Assembly: GCF_040605455.1 (NCBI RefSeq)
Contig: NZ_JBEXCV010000200.1
Coordinates: 1-13,372 of the forward strand
Direction of reading: 5' to 3'
Source: Embleya sp040605455
Lineage (GTDB): Bacteria; Actinomycetota; Actinomycetes; Streptomycetales; Streptomycetaceae
DNA length: 13,372 nt
A program made the translations under genes and the position numbers. The notes under the pieces are model-generated. The model saw only the letters and a program-made list of their open reading frames with translations, searched no databases and was not told where the DNA came from. This document shows positions 1 through 7,050 of the stretch, one piece after another (the stretch's first letter is position 1; each line of letters opens with the position of its first letter).

Positions 1-94
1 GGCCCGGGCCCCGGCTCGGCTCCGGCTTCGGCTCCCGCCCGCGCAGGTCCGCGCGCCCGCACGCCGGCCCGCGCCTTGGCTGAGTGCGCTCCCG

Positions 95-448
95 TCAGGG
101 CGAATCGTCCTCCGGCACCTCGGCGATCCGCTTGATGGTCGCCAACCGCCGGTCCCAGTCCGCCGCAAGCGAAGCCATCCAGCGTGCCGTCGCGTCCAGC
201 GCCGCCGGCCGCACCGCGTACCGCACCTCCCGGCCGACCCGGCCGCCGGACACCAGCCCGGCCGCGTCCAGGACGGAAAGGTGCTTGACCACCGCCTGCC
301 GCGAGACGGGCAGTCGCTCCGCGAGCGTCGTCGCGGTGGCCTCGCCCTGCGCCGCGAGCAGATCGAGCAGCCGGCGACGGGTCGGGTCGGCCAAGGCGAC
401 CAGCACGTCGTCGACCGCCCGATCTACGCCACCGGGCTCGTCCGTCAC
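95..448 (-). CDS. ArsR-family winged-helix transcriptional regulator
   Basis: This 117-residue protein is a small DNA-binding repressor of the ArsR type. The sequence shows the usual start of the family fold, ALADPTRRRLLDLLA (residues 18-32). A helix-turn-helix follows at about 39-68, with recognition helix SRQAVVKHLSVLDAAGL and a wing around GGRVGREVRYAV. No metal-binding CxC motif is present, so it is not an arsenic or metal sensor of the classical kind. The start is GTG at 448, whose GTGA overlaps the TGA of the upstream SRPBCC gene, which implies translational coupling. A longer open frame runs further upstream but only shadows the SRPBCC gene. Pairing of a metal-less ArsR with an SRPBCC protein is common in actinomycetes. 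From that I infer autoregulation through the inverted repeats at 927-977. The ligand is unknown. Confidence 0.9.
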   Translation of the reverse strand: MTDEPGGVDRAVDDVLVALADPTRRRLLDLLAAQGEATATTLAERLPVSRQAVVKHLSVLDAAGLVSGGRVGREVRYAVRPAALDATARWMASLAADWDRRLATIKRIAEVPEDDSP

Positions 449-891
449 GCGGCCGCCTGTTCGGCGCGGGTCTTGAGGGCGTCGAGTTCCTGCGGCCAGC
501 CCCCGGAGTTGTCGCGCACCGCGTTGCCGCGCAGTTCCTCGGACCCGGCCAGGGCCGCGAACCCGCTCTCGACCACCCGAAGCCGCGTCTTGTCGCCCTC
601 CGCGACCAGGGTGAACTCCACAAGCGTGCTGTTGTCGTCGCGCAGTTCCCGGCCGGGGAACGCACTGGCCCAGCGGTAGGCCAGGTACGTGGGCGGCTCG
701 ACCTTCTCCACCCGCACCGGGAAGTCGCCGTACTCCGGGTTCTTCGCCATCATCGTCTCGCCCTCCCTGGCCACCGTTCCGGGCAGGCTCGCCTTGTCGG
801 CCACCCAGAACCCGGGCTCGGCCACCAGCGACCAGACCCGTTCCAGGGACGCCTCGATCAGGGTTTCGCGTTCGATTCGATCCTCGCTCAC
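445..891 (-). CDS. SRPBCC (AHSA1/START-like) domain protein
   Basis: This 148-residue protein has a single SRPBCC helix-grip fold, the class that forms a deep hydrophobic ligand cavity. The N-terminal stretch IEASLERVWSLVAEPGFWV, the middle VRVEKVEPPTYLAYRWA and the C-terminal amphipathic helix GGWPQELDALKTRAEQ follow the family pattern. The length is normal. The start is GTG at 891, preceded by a good ribosome-binding site, GAAGGAG, seven bases upstream. It is the first gene of a two-gene operon with the ArsR regulator, overlapping it by four bases. The family includes activators of Hsp90 (Aha1 domain), lipid binders and aromatic-compound proteins. Nothing here says which ligand is bound, so the role stays general: probably ligand binding in the cytoplasm, with expression tied to the ArsR partner. 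Confidence 0.88.
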   Translation of the reverse strand: MSEDRIERETLIEASLERVWSLVAEPGFWVADKASLPGTVAREGETMMAKNPEYGDFPVRVEKVEPPTYLAYRWASAFPGRELRDDNSTLVEFTLVAEGDKTRLRVVESGFAALAGSEELRGNAVRDNSGGWPQELDALKTRAEQAAA

Positions 892-926
892 GAGAGGGCT
901 CCTTCATCGTCGTCGTCGCCATTGAA

Positions 927-944
927 TGCAACCTCAGAGTTGCA
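927..944. promoter_or_regulatory. Inverted repeat, probable ArsR operator (proximal)
   Basis: TGCAACCTCAGAGTTGCA has perfect 6-base arms TGCAAC/GTTGCA around a 6-base centre. It lies 36 bases upstream of the SRPBCC start in an AT-richer pocket. Its size and position suit an operator for the ArsR protein encoded just downstream. That assignment is inference. Confidence 0.6.
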
Positions 945-959
945 CATCCGCCTTTCGGG

Positions 960-977
960 TGCAACCCGAGGATTGCA
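960..977. promoter_or_regulatory. Inverted repeat, probable ArsR operator (distal)
   Basis: TGCAACCCGAGGATTGCA repeats the first operator with arms TGCAA/TTGCA and a further CC/GG pairing. It is also 18 bases long, and its centre is 33 bases, about three helical turns, from the other. TTGCAC on the minus strand within and beside this repeat could serve as a -35 element for the SRPBCC-arsR promoter, but no convincing -10 is visible. Confidence 0.55.
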
Positions 978-1009
978 CCCGGATTCGGGTTCGACGATCG
1001 GGCAAGGTG

Positions 1010-1150
1010 GGCGGCTTCGCGCCGAAGGGGGCACCCACCACCGGCACGCACGACGGTGGGTTCCCCGGGTGCGACCTGATCCTGGCGGGAAGCGCCGCCG
1101 GCGCCGTGCTCCTCGGCGTCGGCACGTTGGTGATCCGCGGCCGACGCCCG
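1010..1150 (+). pseudogene. Possible relic of a cell-wall-anchored protein C-terminus
   Basis: Read in the frame of position 1010, this stretch encodes a proline/glycine-rich piece with APTTG (compare LAXTG sortase motifs). A hydrophobic segment of about 20 residues follows, LILAGSAAGAVLLGVGTLVI, then the basic end RGRR. This order is the layout of sortase-anchored proteins of streptomycetes. Third codon positions are GC-rich, as in real genes. There is no start, no upstream protein body and no stop immediately after RGRR. It therefore looks like the remnant of a deleted gene, or it may be chance. I can name no parent gene. Confidence 0.3.
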
Positions 1151-1213
1151 GCAACGGCCCGAGTCCGCCTCACGCCGGCCGGCCACCCGGACGGTGTTCG
1201 TCACCGGCGACTC

Positions 1214-1804
1214 CTACGGCGGCCGCTTCGCCGCCCGCGTCGGCATCCTCGACACCGGCACCGGCACCGGCACCTGGTCTCGACCCTGGAGGACTGGGCG
1301 GTCAGCGTCGACGGCAGGCCGTACCAGGAACGCGGTCAGCGGGGTGCCGTTCTGCCAGAAACCCAGGAGGTCACGATCGATCAGGATCAACGCGTGCCGT
1401 GCGGCGAAGTCGCGGGCCGGGGCGGTGAATACCGTCGCGGTGACGATCACCGGAACATCGGCCCCGTGCTCGGCCCGGGCGGTGCCGTTGAAGCGCTGCA
1501 CGTCGCCACTGCCGACGGGCCGGTGCGTCGCATAGCGCCTGCACTGGATGACCAGCCGCCGACCGTCCGGCAGTCGGCCCACCACATCGGCGCCCAAGTC
1601 CCCGCCGCCGCCCACTCGGGCCACCTCGGTACAGCCGTCGCGGCGGCACAGCGCCGCGACGTGGTCCTCGAAGCCGGTCCCGCTCATCGCGTCCACCGAG
1701 GTCAACGACCGTTGCCGGTCCAGACGTTGCTCGTCGGCCAGGCCGGCAATCGCCGTCGATGTCGCGGGGCCCTCGATCGAGCCGTCGGCCTCGATCGATT
1801 CCAT
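1214..1804 (-). CDS. Mrr-type (type IV-like) restriction endonuclease domain protein, probably impaired
   Basis: The 196-residue protein carries one Mrr-like PD-(D/E)xK nuclease domain at about residues 40-155. Visible motifs are GTGFEDHVAALCRRDG (helix), GGGGDLGADVV with the acidic residues D69 and D73, then LVIQCRRY, and later GSGDVQRFNGTARAEHGAD. Family members cut DNA, often modified DNA, and normally read QCKRY at the last core motif. Here the lysine position is arginine (R89), coded by AGG, one base from the lysine codon AAG. The first 39 residues match nothing I recognise and lack membrane segments. The C-terminus ends in a low-complexity VPVPVPV run over a CACCGG hexamer repeat. No ribosome-binding site is clear for ATG 1804, and an alternative GTG at 1843 adds 13 residues. 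It may be a degenerate gene, which fits the relics on either side. Confidence 0.65.
   Translation of the reverse strand: MESIEADGSIEGPATSTAIAGLADEQRLDRQRSLTSVDAMSGTGFEDHVAALCRRDGCTEVARVGGGGDLGADVVGRLPDGRRLVIQCRRYATHRPVGSGDVQRFNGTARAEHGADVPVIVTATVFTAPARDFAARHALILIDRDLLGFWQNGTPLTAFLVRPAVDADRPVLQGRDQVPVPVPVSRMPTRAAKRPP
1253..1274. repeat. CACCGG hexanucleotide microrepeat
   Basis: About three and a half tandem copies of CACCGG lie in the 3' end of the Mrr-like gene. They encode the VPVPVPV run of its product. Such runs can slip, and this one may have altered the C-terminus of the protein. Confidence 0.6.
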
Positions 1805-1940
1805 GCAATCGCAACACGGCGCGGGTACAGTCGCATCCCACACGTCAGCCGCCCGAACCGCTCATAGAGTGGGTCGGGACGGGCTACGGACGGCAGAGTC
1901 GCGTGCGACGATCCGGTGCCGAGGAAAGAGGTGCGGGAGA

Positions 1941-3689
1941 GTGGATGGCGGTCACGGTCGCAGACACGTGCGTCGACGCAGTGCGGCAACGGCCCAGGGA
2001 CCGAGCCCGCGAAACCGTGCCACCCGTACCACCCGCGATCAGCTCAACTGGCTCAACGAGGCGAGCCTACGCATCGGCACCACCCTCGACCTGAAGACCA
2101 CCGCACAGGAGCTGGCCGACTTCACCGTTCCCCGCATGGCCGATGCCGCCGCCGTCGATCTCCTGGAGTCGGTGCTCCAGGGCGAGGAGGGGCAACGGCC
2201 GCGCGGCCGGGGAAGACCGGTCCGTCGGGCGATGGCCGTGGCGGCGATCGAGCGACTCGCCGACCTGGAACCCGACGAGGTCGGCGAGCTGTCCACGTCC
2301 GCCCCGGACCGGGACTCCCGCTTCACCCGGGCCCTGGCAGACGGCCGACCGCTGCTCATCGGCAGCTTCGGACCGGACGACTTCGAGGAGCTGGCACCCA
2401 CCCCCAGTGCCGCCGTCAAACTGCGCCAAGCCGGCGTGCACACCTACCTGATGGTGCCGTTGATCGCCCGGGGAGTGCTGCTGGGCCATGCCGATTTCAT
2501 CCGCGCGGGCAGCCGGCCCGGCTTCACCGAGGCGGACCTGGCACTGGCCGTCCAGCTCGCCTCCAAGGCAGCGGTGGACATGGATAACGCGCGCCTGTAC
2601 GGGCGCGAGCGCGAGCACGTGGCCCGGCTCCAGCGCAATCTGCTCCCCCGCGTCACGCCGCGCACCCCGGGCCTGGAGGTGACCTCCCGGTACATCCCGA
2701 CCGCCGATCCGCTCGGGGTCGGCGGCGACTGGTTCGACGTGGCGCCCCTGCCGGGCGGGCGCACCGCCCTCGTGGTGGGGGACGTGATGAGCCACGGCAT
2801 GTCGGCGGCGGCCACCACCGGCGTACTGCGGGCCGTCGCACGCACCCTGATGGCGCTGGACCTGACGCCCGAACGTATGCTCGCCCGCCTGGACTTGGCC
2901 GCCCGTGACCTGGAGGACGACCAGGTCGCCACCTGTCTGTGCGCCGTCTACGACCCGGCCGAGGCCAGTTACACCCTGGTCAGCGCCGGTCACCCGCCAC
3001 CACTGCTGGTCACCCCGGACGGCAAGGCGTCATTCGTGGACGTGCCGGTCGGTGCGCCGATCGGTGCCGGCGTCATCCCCTACGATCCGCTGCGGTTGAC
3101 CATCCCGCCCGGCAGCCGACTGGTGCTCTACACCGACGGGCTGGTCAAGTCGCGTACCGAGGACATCGACGTACAACTGGCCCGGCTGCGCGCGCTGGCC
3201 GCCGGGATAGGGCCGATCGGGCTGGCCTCCGGTGCGCTCGGCGACCTCGCGCCCGGCGGTGGGACCCGCTTCGACGAGGCCGTCGTGCTCGTGGCCGCCA
3301 CCGAAGATCCGCTGCTGGGAACGGACTTGCACACGTGGGACCTGCCCGCGAGCGGCTCGGCGGCGGGCGTCGCGCGCAAGCTGGTCAGAGAGCAGCTCGA
3401 CGTCTGGGAGTTGAGCGATCTCTCCGATGTCACCGAACTCGTGGTCAGCGAACTGGTCGGGAACGCACTGCGCTACGGCGTCGCGCCCGGCCAACTGCGC
3501 CTGCTGCGGCACGATCGCCTGGTCGTCGAGGTCTCCGACACCGGCCCGGACCTGCCACAGATCCAACACTCCTCGCTGAGCGACGAAGGCGGCCGGGGCC
3601 TGCAATTGATCAACATGCTCTGTCGGGGCTGGGGTTCCTGCCGAACCCCGAACGGCAAGATCGTCTGGGCCGAACAGGACATCCCGTAG
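1941..3689 (+). CDS. GAF - SpoIIE (PP2C) phosphatase - HATPase fusion, partner-switching regulator
   Basis: The product (about 582 residues) has three domains. A GAF sensor region covers about 33-225, beginning LNWLNEASLRIGTTLD. A SpoIIE/PP2C phosphatase covers about 229-450, and an anti-sigma-type HATPase about 465-580. The phosphatase shows GGDWFDV (D263), VGDVMSHG (D281), YTDGL (D399) and FDEAV (D445), the metal-binding aspartates. The kinase shows an N box ELVGNALRYG (N508), SDTGPDLP and GRGLQLI. Proteins of this kind dephosphorylate an anti-sigma-factor antagonist, and the kinase domain can phosphorylate one or bind a sigma factor. No partner gene is adjacent. The start is uncertain. GTG 1941 is in frame. 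ATG 1945, with a better ribosome-binding site (GGGAG, five bases away), opens a different frame with more gene-like codons until about 2040. An upstream in-frame ATG at 1803 overlaps the opposite gene. Confidence 0.88.
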   Translation: MDGGHGRRHVRRRSAATAQGPSPRNRATRTTRDQLNWLNEASLRIGTTLDLKTTAQELADFTVPRMADAAAVDLLESVLQGEEGQRPRGRGRPVRRAMAVAAIERLADLEPDEVGELSTSAPDRDSRFTRALADGRPLLIGSFGPDDFEELAPTPSAAVKLRQAGVHTYLMVPLIARGVLLGHADFIRAGSRPGFTEADLALAVQLASKAAVDMDNARLYGREREHVARLQRNLLPRVTPRTPGLEVTSRYIPTADPLGVGGDWFDVAPLPGGRTALVVGDVMSHGMSAAATTGVLRAVARTLMALDLTPERMLARLDLAARDLEDDQVATCLCAVYDPAEASYTLVSAGHPPPLLVTPDGKASFVDVPVGAPIGAGVIPYDPLRLTIPPGSRLVLYTDGLVKSRTEDIDVQLARLRALAAGIGPIGLASGALGDLAPGGGTRFDEAVVLVAATEDPLLGTDLHTWDLPASGSAAGVARKLVREQLDVWELSDLSDVTELVVSELVGNALRYGVAPGQLRLLRHDRLVVEVSDTGPDLPQIQHSSLSDEGGRGLQLINMLCRGWGSCRTPNGKIVWAEQDIP

Positions 3690-3814
3690 GGAAGGGAACG
3701 ACAGATCGAGGACGATGCGTGCGGGTCGGTTCGGGTTCAGGCTTCGGTTCCGATGCCGGCGAAGGCGCAGGGTCAGGCGCAGGTCGGGTCGCCGGCTGTG
3801 GCCGGGACGGCGGA

Positions 3815-3930
3815 ATGCGCGATGATTCGGCCCGCTTGCTCGACGACGAGGGACACGACGTGGTCGCGAGCGTCGGTGACGGCGACGCCATGGTCGAGGG
3901 TGCCACCCGCTTTCCGGCCGGTGCGGCCCT
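3815..3930 (+). pseudogene. Fragment of a response-regulator receiver domain (decayed)
   Basis: In the frame of ATG 3815 the sequence reads DDSARLLDDEGHDVVASVGD, followed by GDAMVEGA. LuxR-type response regulators of streptomycetes start with a pattern such as ADDSVLLREGLARLLEDEGHDVVA, then VGDGDALVEA. The match is close, except that about seven residues are missing between DDS and ARLL. After about 3930 the frame stops resembling a receiver domain. A weak further trace, THGLGLR near 4005-4025, could come from the usual MPPTxTDEGLRA region. No phosphoacceptor aspartate region or LuxR helix-turn-helix is visible. I read this as the stub of a deleted two-component regulator. The alternative is chance resemblance in a non-coding stretch. 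Confidence 0.45.
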
Positions 3931-4317
3931 TGCCGGGCAGCGCCGGGCGGGGACCGATCCCCGTTCGATCCCCGCCGGGTCGGGCCGAAGCCCCGACGAC
4001 GACGTCACGCACGGCCTCGGCCTCCGCCCCGTGTCGGATCCGCAACCGCGGCATCACCGCTACATCCGGTTGACGTCGCGCACGGGACTCCCGTCCCGAC
4101 TCCTGCCCTCGGCGGGCGAACCTCGCCGGCTCGCCCCCGACACCGAAAGCCTGCCGGACCGGGCGGTGTCTGAAAACGCCTTTCAGCCTGAGCCGAAACC
4201 TGCTGGTCCGGGGGCGTTCCAGGACGCAAACTGTCGTGGTCCTCCCCGGGGCCGTGCCGAACGGGAGGCCGCCACAGGGCGTTTCACACGCAACGAACAC
4301 GAGCAGGGGGTACACCG
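3931..4317. other. Stretch without a recognisable gene
   Basis: From the response-regulator stub to the DUF5937 gene I find no open frame with a plausible start and protein-like composition on either strand. The only notable items are the weak receiver-domain trace near 4005-4025 and the inverted repeat at 4170-4186. No convincing terminator follows the SpoIIE gene. Confidence 0.5.
4170..4186. promoter_or_regulatory. Inverted repeat upstream of the DUF5937 regulator
   Basis: CTGAAAACGCCTTTCAG has perfect 6-base arms around a 5-base centre and lies about 130 bases before the GTG start at 4318. It could be an operator for the regulator encoded downstream. The stem is too short and the context wrong for a strong terminator. 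The function is inference. Confidence 0.3.
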
Positions 4318-5334
4318 GTGCTGCGCATCCACTTCACCGCGGAGGACCTGGCCCGGACCCGACTCGCCACGACGGTCGGTGCCGCGGCCGAGACGTATCA
4401 CAGCCTGGAACTGTTACAGGGGCAGCGCAGACCGCTGCCCTTCCGGGCTTGGCGCACCGCGGTGGCCGGCCGGGTGGAGGCGACGTCGGGCCCGCTCACC
4501 GCGCTGATGCCCGTGCGCGGCCCCGGCCTCGATCTACGCACGCTGATGGGGGACTCCCTCTCGCTCGACGAGGGCATCGAGAACCTGCTCGCGGTGCCCA
4601 CTCGGCGGTTGCGCAAGGAAATGGCGAACGTGACCTTCGCACCCACTCACGCCACCTGGGTCCGCGACTTCCTGGACGGCGGCCGGGAACCGCGCCGCGA
4701 GTTCGCCGACGCCCTGCGCGCCTGCCACGATGTCACGCTCGCGCCGTTTCGATCCCGGATGCGGTCCCACCTGGAGTCGGTGCGAACCGGGTACGCGCGC
4801 ACCCTGCTCGAGGGCGGCGTCGAGCGCCTGCTGGCCGAGCTGTGCGTACCGCTCGTCCGATGGAAACCGCCGGTCCTGGAGGTGGACTACCCCAGGCACG
4901 ACGACTTTTGGCTCGGCGGCCGGGGGCTGGTCATCGCGCCGGCCCTGTTCCTGTGGCGAGAGTTGGTGCTGGTCCACGACACCGAGGACGAGACCGCGCC
5001 GTACGTGCTCACCGTCCCCACGGTGCGCGAACTCCGGGACGCCGCCGCGCTGTGGGAGCCCGGTGCGGCCGGCGACCGGGCGCTGGGCGCACTCCTCGGA
5101 CAGACCCGAGCGGCCGCGCTGGCGGTGATCAACGACGGGTGCAGCACCACGGAGTTGGCCCGTCGGCTGAATTTGTCGCCGGCGTCCGCGAGCCAACACG
5201 CGACCGTACTGCGCAACGCCCGGCTGATCTCCACCACCCGCCAGGGCAGCGCCGTCCTGCACACCCTGACCCCGCTGGGCCTGGAACTCCTCGGCAGCGA
5301 CCCCTTCCACGCGGTCCACCCGGCCCGGGCCTGA
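4318..5334 (+). CDS. DUF5937/ArsR-like winged-helix transcriptional regulator
   Basis: This 338-residue protein begins LRIHFTAEDLARTRLATTVG, the opening typical of the DUF5937 regulators of streptomycetes. A large N-terminal domain (about 1-250) of unknown ligand is followed by a C-terminal ArsR-like winged helix at about 258-325. The helix-turn-helix is STTELARRLNLSPASASQHA, then VLRNARLISTTRQGSAVLH. The length is normal for this group, about three times a simple ArsR protein. The start is GTG 4318 with ribosome-binding site AGGGGG seven bases upstream. It is a single gene, convergent with the MFS exporter and separated from it by a shared hairpin. Such regulators often sit beside transporter genes. 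Whether this one controls the MFS gene is not shown, since that gene has its own MarR partner. Confidence 0.85.
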   Translation: MLRIHFTAEDLARTRLATTVGAAAETYHSLELLQGQRRPLPFRAWRTAVAGRVEATSGPLTALMPVRGPGLDLRTLMGDSLSLDEGIENLLAVPTRRLRKEMANVTFAPTHATWVRDFLDGGREPRREFADALRACHDVTLAPFRSRMRSHLESVRTGYARTLLEGGVERLLAELCVPLVRWKPPVLEVDYPRHDDFWLGGRGLVIAPALFLWRELVLVHDTEDETAPYVLTVPTVRELRDAAALWEPGAAGDRALGALLGQTRAAALAVINDGCSTTELARRLNLSPASASQHATVLRNARLISTTRQGSAVLHTLTPLGLELLGSDPFHAVHPARA

Positions 5335-5373
5335 GCACCGCCGGGGCACGCACGACGGGTCCTCCCGGCACGG

Positions 5374-5409
5374 CCGGAGCCCCCACGCGCGGCTGCGTGG
5401 GGGCTCCGG
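5374..5409. terminator. Bidirectional terminator hairpin, 15-bp perfect stem
   Basis: CCGGAGCCCCCACGC pairs perfectly with GCGTGGGGGCTCCGG across a 6-base loop. The hairpin lies between the convergent ends of the DUF5937 gene (5334) and the MFS gene (5492), so it can end transcription from both sides. There is no U-tract, as is usual for terminators in high-GC actinomycetes. Confidence 0.85.
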
Positions 5410-5491
5410 CTTCGGGCCCGGCCGAGTGCCGGGCCTCGTCCGTGCGTTTCGCGGCCCGCCGCCCGTGGTGTACGGCGCAGCCGGATGCGGA

Positions 5492-6985
5492 CTAGGAGAG
5501 GTGGGTCGTGTCGGCCGTCTTCGCCCGACGGCGCGCGGAACCGAATAGCGGGACGACGTTGAGCAGGAGGCCGACGATCGCGACGCCGGTGACCAGGTTG
5601 GCACCGGGCCGGTAGGTGCCGAAGTCGGTGTCTCCGGCGGTGGCACCGGTGGTGACGGCGGTGACCACGGCGAGTACGAGCGCCGCGCCGACCTGGCCGG
5701 AGGTCTGCACCAGACCGGAGGCGAGGCCCTGTTCGGAATCCTTGATGCCCTCGGTGGCCTGGGACATGATCGAGCTGAAGCCGAAGGCGAAGCCGCCGCC
5801 GAGGAGCAGCATGGTGGGCAGCACGGTGAAGGCGTAGTTCGGGGTGCTGCCGGCGGTGGCGAGGAACCACACGTAGCCCAGGCTCATCGAGGCCATCGAC
5901 GCGATCAGCAGCGGCGCGGTGCCGTAGCGGTTGATCAGGCGTCCGGTGAACGGCGATCCGAAGGCCACCACGAGGCCGGCCGGCAGCAGGGCCAGTGCCA
6001 TCCGCAGCGCGGACCAGCCGAGGCCGTCCTGGAGGTAGAGCGTCATCATGAACTGGAAGCTCATGTAGGAGCCCATCAGCGCGACGATGCTCAGATTGGC
6101 CCGCACCACCGTGCCGATCCGCAGGATGCCGAAGCGAACCAGCGGGTGGGCGAGTCGCTTCTCGACGAGCACGAAGGCGGTGAGCAGCGCCGCGGCCAGC
6201 ACGATGGAGCCGAGCGTGATGGGTGCGGTCCAGCCGCGGTCGGGAGCCGAGACGACGGTGTAGACGGCGAGCAGCATGCCGCCGCTGAGGGTGACGGCGC
6301 CGACCAGGTCGTGGCCGCCGGAGTCGGCGGGGCGGTCGCGCGGGATCAGCACGTAGCCGGCGACCAGGGCCAGGATGGCCAGCGGTACGGGGGTCAGGAA
6401 GGTCCAGCGCCAGCCGAACTCGGTGAGCAGTCCGCCCAGGATCAGGCCGGAGGAGTAGCCGCTGGCGCCGAAGACGGAGAACACCGAGAGCGCTCGGTTG
6501 CGGGCCGGGCCCTCCGGGAACGTCGTGGTCAGGATGGACAGCGCGGTCGGCGCGGTGAAGGCCGCGGCCAGACCCTTGACGAAGCGGCTGGCGATGAGCA
6601 GGCCGCCGCTGTCCACCAGGCCGCCCAGCAGCGAGGCGGCAGCGAACACCGCGAGGGCGATCAGGAAGACCCGGCGCCGGCCGAGCAGGTCGGCGGTGCG
6701 ACCGCCGAGCATCATCAAGCCGCCGTACCCGAGGACGTATCCGTTGACGATCCACTGCAACGAAGTCGCGGACATGCCCAGTTCGTGGCCGATCGACGGC
6801 AACGCGACGCCGACCATGGAGACGTCGAGGCCGTCCAGGAAGAGCACGAGGCACAGCACGGCCAGGACGCCCCAGAGTCTGGGGGTCCAGTGCGGGGCGG
6901 ACGTTGTCGGGTCGGACGCGTCGGACGAGGGGGCGGAGCGCTCGCGGGAGGACGGTCCCGCGTAGGTCTCGACTGTGGAAGCCAT
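5492..6985 (-). CDS. DHA2-type MFS multidrug/antibiotic exporter
   Basis: The 497-residue membrane protein has about 35 hydrophilic residues at the N-terminus, then a series of hydrophobic helices consistent with 14 membrane spans. Drug:H+ antiporter (DHA2) motifs are present. Motif D1 is LDGLDVSMVGVALP (50-63), motif A is GGRTADLLGRRR (94-105) after helix 2, and a motif-C-like GASGYSSGLILGG lies in helix 5. GWRWTFL (191-197) is typical of the family. Motif C lacks its usual proline, having S in GYSSG. Homologues export drugs or antibiotics from the cytoplasm. The start is ATG 6985. No ribosome-binding site precedes it, but a promoter ends so close that the mRNA is probably leaderless. It is divergent from a MarR gene across 100 bases of repeat-rich DNA, the classic arrangement for a ligand-induced exporter. 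The substrate cannot be told. Confidence 0.93.
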   Translation of the reverse strand: MASTVETYAGPSSRERSAPSSDASDPTTSAPHWTPRLWGVLAVLCLVLFLDGLDVSMVGVALPSIGHELGMSATSLQWIVNGYVLGYGGLMMLGGRTADLLGRRRVFLIALAVFAAASLLGGLVDSGGLLIASRFVKGLAAAFTAPTALSILTTTFPEGPARNRALSVFSVFGASGYSSGLILGGLLTEFGWRWTFLTPVPLAILALVAGYVLIPRDRPADSGGHDLVGAVTLSGGMLLAVYTVVSAPDRGWTAPITLGSIVLAAALLTAFVLVEKRLAHPLVRFGILRIGTVVRANLSIVALMGSYMSFQFMMTLYLQDGLGWSALRMALALLPAGLVVAFGSPFTGRLINRYGTAPLLIASMASMSLGYVWFLATAGSTPNYAFTVLPTMLLLGGGFAFGFSSIMSQATEGIKDSEQGLASGLVQTSGQVGAALVLAVVTAVTTGATAGDTDFGTYRPGANLVTGVAIVGLLLNVVPLFGSARRRAKTADTTHLS

Positions 6986-6992
6986 GAGAGAG

Positions 6993-7021
6993 AACTTATA
7001 TGCACACGCATTGAATGTCTA
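6993..7021 (-). promoter_or_regulatory. Putative MFS promoter, leaderless geometry
   Basis: On the minus strand TAGACA (7016-7021, five of six bases of TTGACA) is followed, 17 bases on, by TAAGTT (6993-6998, TAnnnT). The ATG of the MFS gene begins seven bases after the -10. Transcription would start at or next to the initiation codon. The promoter overlaps the CATTnAATG dyad. Confidence 0.45.
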
Positions 7022-7040
7022 CGCATTAAATGTGGGTGCA
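7001..7040. promoter_or_regulatory. 40-bp dyad of two CATTnAATG palindromes, probable MarR operator
   Basis: The dyad is centred between 7020 and 7021. Outer arms TGCAC (7001-7005) and GTGCA (7036-7040) match. Each half holds a perfect 9-base palindrome, CATTGAATG (7009-7017) and CATTAAATG (7024-7032), spaced 15 bases apart. Fourteen of twenty half-positions pair. Degenerate 15-base copies continue to about 7063. It covers the divergent MFS and MarR promoters. A MarR dimer on each small palindrome is the natural reading, but binding is inferred. Confidence 0.65.
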
Positions 7041-7050
7041 ATAAATTTGC

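Noticed and set aside
3..83. Open frame on the plus strand from the window edge to TGA at 81-83, with very GC-rich third positions
   Set aside because: All three plus frames are open there, the encoded piece is short, glycine/arginine-rich and matches no family. It could be the end of a gene to the left but cannot be supported.
448..1204. N-terminal extension of the ArsR frame up to 1204
   Set aside because: It runs through the SRPBCC gene and the operators in another frame and is arginine/glycine-rich. The GTG at 448 fits the family start and the coupled overlap.
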